Below, piece after piece: positions 17,745 through 23,666 of a stretch of DNA of 43,093 bases. Position 1 is the first letter of the stretch. Each line of letters starts with the position of its first letter. This DNA comes from an uncultured Clostridia bacterium. Lineage in GTDB: Bacteria > Bacillota > Clostridia > Oscillospirales > CAG-272. The stretch lies in the NCBI GenBank assembly GCA_904501865.1, contig CAJGCF010000004.1:1-43093 (forward strand). The letters are read 5' to 3'. The notes under the pieces were generated by a model that saw only the letters and a program-made list of their open reading frames with translations, was not told the origin of the DNA and made no database searches. A program made the position numbers and the translations under genes.

Positions 17745-17804
17745 GAGTGAAAAGGTGCGGAAGATCTTCCATCGCAAGATCATTGTGCCAAAAAAATTTC
17801 ACTC
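17745..17804 (+). other. Intercistronic stem-loop between aldehyde and alcohol dehydrogenase genes
   Basis: GAGTGAAA (17745-17752) pairs with TTTCACTC (17797-17804). Inside, GGTGC can pair with GTGCC using G-U pairs, enclosing the palindrome GGAAGATCTTCC. No U tract follows, so it is more likely a processing or stability element than a terminator. Confidence 0.45.
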
Positions 17805-17835
17805 AACAGTTAATCTACGAAAGGATACATAAGAA

Positions 17836-19059
17836 ATGGATATCACAGCTTCTCAGATCGAAAGCATAGTACGCTCCGTGATAAGCTCCATGGGCTCAAC
17901 GTCCGCAAGAAGCGCAGGTCCCATACCTAAGACGGCTCGCGTAGCAATGCTTACAGGTCCTAAAAAGATAGAAGTTCAGGAACTCCCCATTCCCGAGCTC
18001 GGCGACGACGATATTCTCGTGCGTGTTGAAGGCGCGGGCATCTGCGGAACCGACGTTCACGAGTGGAAGATGGACCCCTTCGGCCTTATCCCCGTAATCC
18101 TCGGACACGAGGGCACGGGTGAGGTAGTGAGCCTCGGCAAGAACGTCAAGTGCGACACCGCGGGCAAGCCCCTCAAGGTCGGCGACAAAATAGTGACCTC
18201 TGTTACCAACTGCGGCGAGTGCTACACCTGCCGTATGACCCCCGGCAGAACAAACCTCTGTGACAATCAGGGCGTTTTCGGTCTTATCGGTGACAAGAGA
18301 GGTCAGGCAGAGGGCAACCGAGTAAACGGTTGGTTCGCGGACTATATGGTCATCAAGGGTGGATACGGAGTTACCTACTTTGAGGTAAACGACCTCGACC
18401 TCAAGCAGAGAATGATACTTGAGCTCGCGTGCGTTTGCGTTCACGCTCTTGAGCGCGGACAGAAGACAGGACTTCTCAATTTCGGCTCCAAGGTTCTGGT
18501 TCAGGGCTGCGGACCCGTAGGTCTGGTTATGATAACCGTTCTCCGCGCAGCAGGTATCAACCATATTATCGCGGTAGACGGTAACGAGGACAGACTCCGC
18601 GTAGCAGAAAAGATGGGTGCAAAGACCACTGTCTGCTTCAAGCGTCCCGACGAGGATACTCTTGAGAAGAGAGTATCCAAGGTTCAGGCGGTGGCAAACG
18701 GAGTAGGCGTTGATTTCGCTTATCAGTGCACGGGTGCTCCCATCGCGGCTGCCGACATTTACAGCTACATTCGCCGCGGAGGCGGTATGTGCGAGATGGG
18801 CTTCTTCGTAAATAACGGAGAATACCAAATCAACCCCCACGTTGCTATGTGCAACAAGGAGATCGACATCGTAGGCTCCTGGGACTACTCCGCAGAGGAT
18901 TATCCCAAGACCATCGCGTTCCTCAAGCAGTGCCGCGAGATGAACATTCCGATAGAGGATCTTATCACCCACTCCTTCCCTCTCGACAAGATGAACGAGG
19001 CTATGGAGACCAACGTGGCTCAAAAGGGTATCAAGATCTGCTATATCAATGACAATTGA
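17836..19059 (+). CDS. Zinc-dependent medium-chain alcohol dehydrogenase with N-terminal targeting peptide
   Basis: A 407-residue medium-chain dehydrogenase. Residues 1-20 (ITASQIESIVRSVISSM) form an amphipathic targeting helix, followed by a Ser/Ala/Pro linker. Catalytic zinc ligands are Cys70 (ICGTDVHEW) and His91-Glu92 (GHEGTGEV). The structural zinc cluster has Cys126, Cys129, Cys132 and about Cys142. The Rossmann motif is GCGPVGLV. It probably recycles NADH inside the shell by reducing propionaldehyde to propanol, and it could also reduce lactaldehyde to 1,2-propanediol. Pdu systems use an iron-type PduQ for this, so the zinc family is a distinct solution. Substrate assignment is inference. 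Confidence 0.85.
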   Translation: MDITASQIESIVRSVISSMGSTSARSAGPIPKTARVAMLTGPKKIEVQELPIPELGDDDILVRVEGAGICGTDVHEWKMDPFGLIPVILGHEGTGEVVSLGKNVKCDTAGKPLKVGDKIVTSVTNCGECYTCRMTPGRTNLCDNQGVFGLIGDKRGQAEGNRVNGWFADYMVIKGGYGVTYFEVNDLDLKQRMILELACVCVHALERGQKTGLLNFGSKVLVQGCGPVGLVMITVLRAAGINHIIAVDGNEDRLRVAEKMGAKTTVCFKRPDEDTLEKRVSKVQAVANGVGVDFAYQCTGAPIAAADIYSYIRRGGGMCEMGFFVNNGEYQINPHVAMCNKEIDIVGSWDYSAEDYPKTIAFLKQCREMNIPIEDLITHSFPLDKMNEAMETNVAQKGIKICYINDN

Positions 19060-19071
19060 TAGAGGTCGGTT

Positions 19072-19404
19072 ATGGCAGCACTCGGTATGATTGAGGTCTA
19101 CGGCTACACCACGGCGATAGTCGTGGCCGACTTGGTGGCAAAGACCGCCGACGTCAAGGTCGTAGCAATTGACAAAAACAAGCCTGCAAACGCAGAGCAA
19201 TGCGCGGTGCCGCTGGTTATGGTAGTCAAGTTTCAGGGAAACGCGGGAGCAGTCCAGTCGGCTCTTGATGCCGGCGTTGAGGAAGCAAAGCGCCGCGACC
19301 TGTATATCACCTCAAAAATGATAGCAGGACTTGACGATCAGGTACAGTGGTTCGCAGATCTTACCGCAACAGGTAAGGACAAACTCAGAAATATGGACAA
19401 ATAA
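19072..19404 (+). CDS. Microcompartment shell protein, single BMC domain, insertion variant
   Basis: A 110-residue hexamer-forming shell protein. The start ALGMIEVYGYTTAIVVADLVAKTADV is a BMC domain, and GNAGAVQSALDAGVEEA is its second helix. Between them is a longer loop with one Cys (DKNKPANAEQCAVPL), and the usual GSG pore triplet is missing. A C-terminal tail of about 20 charged residues follows. It lies 12 bases after the alcohol dehydrogenase stop, so it is tightly coupled. The altered pore loop suggests different permeability from the PduA-like hexamers downstream. Confidence 0.88.
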   Translation: MAALGMIEVYGYTTAIVVADLVAKTADVKVVAIDKNKPANAEQCAVPLVMVVKFQGNAGAVQSALDAGVEEAKRRDLYITSKMIAGLDDQVQWFADLTATGKDKLRNMDK

Positions 19405-19461
19405 GTCCCTATTATAAACAAGTTTTAAAAAATATTTGAAAATAAAAAGGAGATCACAATT

Positions 19462-19737
19462 ATGAATGAAGCACTCGGAATGGTAGAGACCAGAGGACTT
19501 GTAGCTGCTATCGAGGCAGCGGATGCTATGGTAAAGGCAGCTAACGTACAGCTTATCGGCTCTGAGAAGATCGGTAGCGGACTCGTATCCGTTATGGTTC
19601 GCGGAGACGTTGGCGCAGTAAAGGCTGCTGTTGAGGCAGGCGGCGCCGCTGCTTGCAGACTCGGCGAGGTCATTGCTACTCACGTTATCCCCAGACCTCA
19701 CACCGACGTTGACAAGCTTCTCCCTACTCTTAAGTAA
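19462..19737 (+). CDS. pduA: PduA-like BMC-H shell protein, copy A
   Basis: A 91-residue canonical hexameric shell protein: LGMVETRGLVAAIEAADAM, the pore motif KIGSGL, VRGDVGAVKAAVEAG, and C-terminal VIPRPHTDVDKLLP. It is almost identical to the gene at 20156-20431, differing at four positions (Cys-Arg for Ser-Ala near 65-66, D for N near 83, final K for G). It should form the main facet tiles with a small polar pore for diol and aldehyde traffic. AAAAGGAG lies before the start. Confidence 0.95.
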   Translation: MNEALGMVETRGLVAAIEAADAMVKAANVQLIGSEKIGSGLVSVMVRGDVGAVKAAVEAGGAAACRLGEVIATHVIPRPHTDVDKLLPTLK

Positions 19738-19782
19738 TATAACAAAGAGATTTTCTCAGTTCTGTAAAGGATTTACTTAATT

Positions 19783-20067
19783 ATGGAAAAAGCTATCGCA
19801 CTTCTCGAAGTTCAAGCTATGGTGACAGCCATAGTCGGACTTGACGCTATGGTCAAGGCCGCCGACGTGAGACTTATCCACGTCGAAAAGCGCTTGGGCG
19901 GAAGACTTGTGACAGTTGTCGTTGAAGGTACTGTTTCGGCAGTTACCGCCGCTCTTGAAGCGGGAGTCGAAGCCGCACAGGCAGTGGGACACGTTATGTG
20001 CCAGGAGGTTATCGCGCGCCCCCACCCCGACATAATGAGATTCGTCAAAACGGATAAGGGTATCTGA
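19783..20067 (+). CDS. BMC-H shell protein, divergent pore
   Basis: A 94-residue single BMC-domain protein: AIALLEVQAMVTAIVGLDAMVKAADV, then KRLGGRLVTVVVEGTVSAVTAALEAG, ending VIARPHPDIMRF. The pore triplet reads GGR in place of the GSG of its neighbours, which puts an Arg at or near the pore rim. It lies between the two near-identical PduA-like genes, 45 bases after the first. Probably a minor facet component with different charge selectivity; this is inference from the pore residues. Confidence 0.92.
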   Translation: MEKAIALLEVQAMVTAIVGLDAMVKAADVRLIHVEKRLGGRLVTVVVEGTVSAVTAALEAGVEAAQAVGHVMCQEVIARPHPDIMRFVKTDKGI

Positions 20068-20155
20068 TTCCGACCTGACATATCAAAATTACAAGCAACG
20101 GGATTTCCCGTACAATAAAATTTTAAAAAATTAATCCAAAAAGGAGAATTTTATC

Positions 20156-20431
20156 ATGAATGAAGCACTTGGAATGGTAGAGACCAGAGGACTTGTAGCT
20201 GCTATCGAGGCAGCAGATGCTATGGTTAAGGCTGCTAACGTACAGCTCATCGGCTCCGAGAAGATCGGTAGCGGACTCGTATCCGTTATGGTTCGCGGAG
20301 ACGTTGGCGCGGTAAAGGCTGCTGTTGAGGCAGGCGGCGCTGCTGCTTCCGCTCTCGGCGAGGTTATCGCAACTCACGTTATTCCCAGACCTCACACCGA
20401 CGTTAACAAGCTTCTCCCCACACTCGGCTAA
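20156..20431 (+). CDS. PduA-like BMC-H shell protein, copy B
   Basis: A 91-residue near-duplicate of the 19462-19737 gene, with the same pore motif KIGSGL. Only four residues differ, and most DNA differences are at third codon positions. This points to a fairly recent duplication or ongoing gene conversion, possibly to raise the amount of the main facet protein. Its upstream AAAAGGAG region is also similar to that of copy A. Confidence 0.95.
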   Translation: MNEALGMVETRGLVAAIEAADAMVKAANVQLIGSEKIGSGLVSVMVRGDVGAVKAAVEAGGAAASALGEVIATHVIPRPHTDVNKLLPTLG

Positions 20432-20445
20432 TATTCGCCGAGAAG

Positions 20446-20588
20446 CGCGGCACGCTTTAAAGAATGCCGTCGTGTCCTGCCCGAAGCAATCGGGCGGGAC
20501 ACGGAGAACCCGTCAAACAAAAAAATGATAATTTTCCTATGAATGTGCTTCCCTTTCTCAAGGAAAGTCTGTTCATAAGAAAATTATC
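20446..20588 (+). other. Three successive stem-loops before pduL
   Basis: First, CGGCA pairs with TGCCG (about 20446-20467). Second, 20471-20484 pairs with 20490-20503, a 14-bp stem with one T-G pair and the loop AGCAA. Third, 20527-20543 pairs with 20572-20588, 17 positions with one mismatch, enclosing a smaller hairpin. None is followed by a U tract, so they are candidate mRNA processing or stabilising structures between the shell genes and pduL. Confidence 0.6.
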
Positions 20589-20616
20589 GCATAAATCGAA
20601 AGGAGTTCAACTCTTT

Positions 20617-21303
20617 ATGAGCATTTCAAGCATTGAAATAGAAGCTATCGTCAAAAAGATAGTATCCGAGATGTCGACAAGCTCGACCTGTCCCTCCGTC
20701 GCCTCCGCGGCAGCGGAAAAGAGCGGCTACGAGATCCCCGTTGGCATTTCAAACCGCCATATACACCTCACGAGAGAGCATCTTGAGATACTTTTCGGCA
20801 AGGGCTACGAGCTCACGCACCTCAAGGACCTCTCACAACCCGGTCAGTACGCCTGCAAGGAGACTCTTACAATAGTAGGACCTTCAATGCGTTCTATTGA
20901 GGGTGTCAGAGTGCTCGGTCCGCTCCGTAAGGCAAGTCAGGTCGAGATCTCGGTAACAGACTCGTACGTGCTCAAGGTAAAGCCCCCCGTAAGAGAGTCG
21001 GGTAGCCTTAGTGGCTCGGCGCCTATCACTATCATAGGTCCCCGAGGCATAGTTCAGCTCAACGAGGGCTGTATCATCGCAAACAGACACATTCACATGA
21101 GCCCTGCCGACGCGTCTCGCTTTGGAGTGCGTGACGGCGACTACATCAACGTTGACGCTATGAGCGGAACAAAGAGAGCTCGCTGGTTTGACGTTCAGGT
21201 CAGAGTTCACGAGCAGTTCAGACTTGAAATGCACGTCGATACCGACGATGCAAACGCGGTCGGCTTTAAGAACGGCTCCACAGTAACAGTTGCAAAAGAT
21301 TAA
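20617..21303 (+). CDS. pduL: Phosphate propanoyltransferase with N-terminal targeting peptide
   Basis: A 228-residue PduL-family enzyme converting propionyl-CoA and phosphate to propionyl phosphate, recycling CoA inside the shell. Residues 1-20 (SISSIEIEAIVKKIVSEM) are an amphipathic encapsulation helix, then a Ser/Thr/Ala linker. The two PduL beta-barrel halves carry the zinc-binding motifs NRHIHL and NRHIHM. The start is the ATG at 20617 behind AAAGGAG; the frame stays open upstream to 20464 but that part overlaps the hairpins and is not protein-like. It links the aldehyde dehydrogenase product to the kinase encoded first in the operon. Confidence 0.95.
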   Translation: MSISSIEIEAIVKKIVSEMSTSSTCPSVASAAAEKSGYEIPVGISNRHIHLTREHLEILFGKGYELTHLKDLSQPGQYACKETLTIVGPSMRSIEGVRVLGPLRKASQVEISVTDSYVLKVKPPVRESGSLSGSAPITIIGPRGIVQLNEGCIIANRHIHMSPADASRFGVRDGDYINVDAMSGTKRARWFDVQVRVHEQFRLEMHVDTDDANAVGFKNGSTVTVAKD

Positions 21304-21327
21304 AATATAAAAGAGGTATATTTAGTT

Positions 21328-21588
21328 ATGTTAAGAGGAAAAGTTATCGGAAACATAGTTTCCACCAACAAGCTCGATAAGCTCGTAGGCTTCAAGTTCC
21401 TTGAGATCAGACTTATAGAAAACGCTCAGCTCACCGATAAGTACATAGTAGCGGTGGACAGAACAGTAAGTGCGGGCATCGGCGAGGAGGTCCTTGTGAC
21501 TACGGGTTCCAGCGCAAGAATGGCGCTCGGCGATCCCAACGCCGCAGTCGACGCGGTAGTCATCGGAGTAGTCGACAAGAATCAATAA
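21328..21588 (+). CDS. BMC-P pentameric vertex protein (EutN/CcmL family)
   Basis: An 86-residue protein beginning MLRGKVIGNIVSTNK, with KFLEIRLI and the AVDRTVSAGIGEEVLVTTGSSAR segment typical of EutN/CcmL/PduN. It forms pentamers that cap the vertices of the shell. It lies 24 bases after pduL. It is the only vertex protein gene in the locus. Confidence 0.95.
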   Translation: MLRGKVIGNIVSTNKLDKLVGFKFLEIRLIENAQLTDKYIVAVDRTVSAGIGEEVLVTTGSSARMALGDPNAAVDAVVIGVVDKNQ

Positions 21589-21712
21589 TTAACGTTCCAT
21601 TTGTTTCTAAACAACAAATTTAGTTTTGCGGGCGATTTAGACAATTTCCACGTAAAACTGTAGTATTTCCCTTCAAATAATCAGAAAGGAAGCGCAAGCT
21701 CGGTAAAGAAAA

Positions 21713-23038
21713 ATGCCCATATCAGATATAAAAACATTGTTGCAGAATGCCGGCATAGTAGGCGCGGGCGGCGCAGGCTTCCCTGCTTACGCAAAGCTTG
21801 CCGAGGGCGCAGATCTTATTTGCGTCAACTGCGCCGAGTGTGAGCCGCTTCTTTACACGGATTACATGCTTCTGCAGGAGGAGATTACAAAAATAGTTGA
21901 GGGCATCAAAGTAATTCTCTCCGAGACAGGCATAAAACAAGCGCTCCTTGTCATCAAGGCGCACAGAGCGGCTATGCTCAGCTACTCGGACGGTCAGGCT
22001 CTTGCTGAAAACGTTGCGGTCAAGATCATCCCCAACGTCTACCCCATAGGCGACGAGATAGGTCTGATATACGAGGCGACCGGACGCAGAGTGGCTCCCG
22101 GAGCGCTCCCCATATCCGTAGGCGTTATAGTTTTTAACGCCGAGACAGTCTACAACATATATAACGCGATAACCGGTAACTCACCCGTAACGGAAAAATG
22201 GGTGACGGTGGGTGGTGACCTGCCCGACAGATACGTGGTAAAGGTGCCTCTCGGTATGAGAGTATCCGAGCTTTTCGACACACTTGGCATTGAGGTCGGC
22301 GAGCATCAAGTGCTCTTTGACGGCGGTCCCTCAATGGGAAAGATAAAAAATTATCGCAATGCCATCATAACCAAGACCACCAAGGGAGTGCTTGTGCTCC
22401 CCGATGAGACGAGATGCGTAAAAAACAAGCAGGTGGCTATGGACGATATGCTTCGCCGCGCGGCTTCTGCCTGCTGTGGCTGTGTCAGATGCACTGAAAT
22501 GTGCCCGAGGCGCGCGCTCGGCTACCCCATAGAGCCTCACAAGATGATAAGAGCATCTCTCAACAGTGCCGTCTCAGACCACCCCGAACTTATAAAGACG
22601 GCTTCTCTTTGTTGCTCGTGCGGAGTTTGCGCCGAGGTCTGCTGTCAGGACATATCGCCAAAGGACGTTATTTTGCACCTCAAGGGCATACTCGCAAAAA
22701 CCAAGACACGCTTCGAGCCCGACGGCAAAGAATGGCCCGTGTCCCCCGAACGCCCCTACCGTATGATAAGCTCTGAGAGATGGGAGGATATGATCGGTGT
22801 GCGAAAATACGACGTCGTACCCAGATTTATCCCCAAAAAGCTCAAGGCAGAGCGAGTTGAGATACTTACGTCTCAACACATAGGTGCACCTGCGTCTCCT
22901 GTGGTCAAGGTGGGCGACAAGGTCAAGGCAGGACAGCTTGTCGCAGAGTGCGGCAAAGGCTTGTCAGTCGCCCAGCACGCGTCCATCAGCGGAACCGTGG
23001 TGTCCGTTGACCCCGCCAAAATAGTTATAGAGGCATAA
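21713..23038 (+). CDS. pduS: PduS/RnfC-like iron-sulfur flavoprotein
   Basis: A 441-residue soluble electron carrier. The N-terminal GIVGAGGAGFPAYAKL and CAECEPLL motifs belong to the RnfC/NuoF-type nucleotide and FMN domain. Two [4Fe-4S] motifs follow in the middle (CCGCVRCTEMCP and CCSCGVCAEVCC). The C-terminal part (PVVKVGDKVKAGQLVAE) is a barrel-sandwich domain. In Pdu systems PduS is a cobalamin reductase; here the dehydratase is a B12-independent radical enzyme, so the protein more likely moves electrons between NADH, the PduT-like shell protein and perhaps the activase. The ATG at 21713 is forced by a stop at 21704, yet the clear AGAAAGGA is 22 bases upstream, an unusual spacing. Confidence 0.9.
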   Translation: MPISDIKTLLQNAGIVGAGGAGFPAYAKLAEGADLICVNCAECEPLLYTDYMLLQEEITKIVEGIKVILSETGIKQALLVIKAHRAAMLSYSDGQALAENVAVKIIPNVYPIGDEIGLIYEATGRRVAPGALPISVGVIVFNAETVYNIYNAITGNSPVTEKWVTVGGDLPDRYVVKVPLGMRVSELFDTLGIEVGEHQVLFDGGPSMGKIKNYRNAIITKTTKGVLVLPDETRCVKNKQVAMDDMLRRAASACCGCVRCTEMCPRRALGYPIEPHKMIRASLNSAVSDHPELIKTASLCCSCGVCAEVCCQDISPKDVILHLKGILAKTKTRFEPDGKEWPVSPERPYRMISSERWEDMIGVRKYDVVPRFIPKKLKAERVEILTSQHIGAPASPVVKVGDKVKAGQLVAECGKGLSVAQHASISGTVVSVDPAKIVIEA

Positions 23039-23076
23039 TTCGCAATATTAGTAGAGAAAGGTATTGGATTACATAA

Positions 23077-23622
23077 ATGTATCAGGCAATAGGTGTTATT
23101 GAGCTTAAAAGCATCGCAAAGGGCATTGAGGCAACCGACGCCGCGCTCAAAAGCGCGGGCATCAGTCTTATCTCTGCCCGTCCCGCCTGCCCAGGTAAAT
23201 ACGAGATAATCCTCACGGGAACTATCTCCAACGTGACCAGCGCAGTCGATCACGTTAAGGAAAGATACGACGACAAGATAGTCGACGTCTCCATTATGGG
23301 ACGTATCGACCCTCAGGTCGTGACGGCTCTTTTCGGCACCGAGCCCGCGGAGAAAAAAGGAAGCCTTGGCATTATAGAGACTTATTCCGCCGCGTCCATC
23401 ATCAAGGCAGCGGATATCGCGGTCAAGACCGCAAGGGTGTCTATATTTGAGCTCCGTACCTCAAGAGGTATGGGCGGCAAGGGTGTCTGCCTTATCACAG
23501 GTGAGGTCGGCGACGTCTCTGCCGCAGTTGATGCGGGCGTTAAGCACGCCGTTGACCAAGGAGTTTTCTATAACTCCTCTGTCATAGCCGCTCCCCACGA
23601 GCTTCTCTGGGAGCAGATATAA
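23077..23622 (+). CDS. pduT: PduT-like tandem-BMC shell protein with Fe-S ligand Cys
   Basis: A 181-residue protein with two BMC domains in tandem (about 1-90 and 95-181: AIGVIELKSIAKGIEATDAAL and GSLGIIETYSAASIIKAADIAV). It forms trimers that look like hexamers. Cys38 in ARPACPG sits at the position where PduT holds a [4Fe-4S] cluster in the trimer pore. It follows the PduS-like gene by 38 bases; the pair probably passes electrons across the shell. Cluster binding is known for PduT and inferred here. Confidence 0.93.
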   Translation: MYQAIGVIELKSIAKGIEATDAALKSAGISLISARPACPGKYEIILTGTISNVTSAVDHVKERYDDKIVDVSIMGRIDPQVVTALFGTEPAEKKGSLGIIETYSAASIIKAADIAVKTARVSIFELRTSRGMGGKGVCLITGEVGDVSAAVDAGVKHAVDQGVFYNSSVIAAPHELLWEQI

Positions 23623-23666
23623 GGTGCACAGACGCAAAAAACTTTATTTGAACGGAGATGACTTTA

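Noticed and set aside
17896..19200. 434-codon minus-strand frame
   Set aside because: It is antisense to the alcohol dehydrogenase, whose zinc and Rossmann motifs are clear.
20464..20616. In-frame upstream extension of pduL
   Set aside because: It covers the hairpins and is not protein-like; the targeting helix starts at the ATG at 20617.
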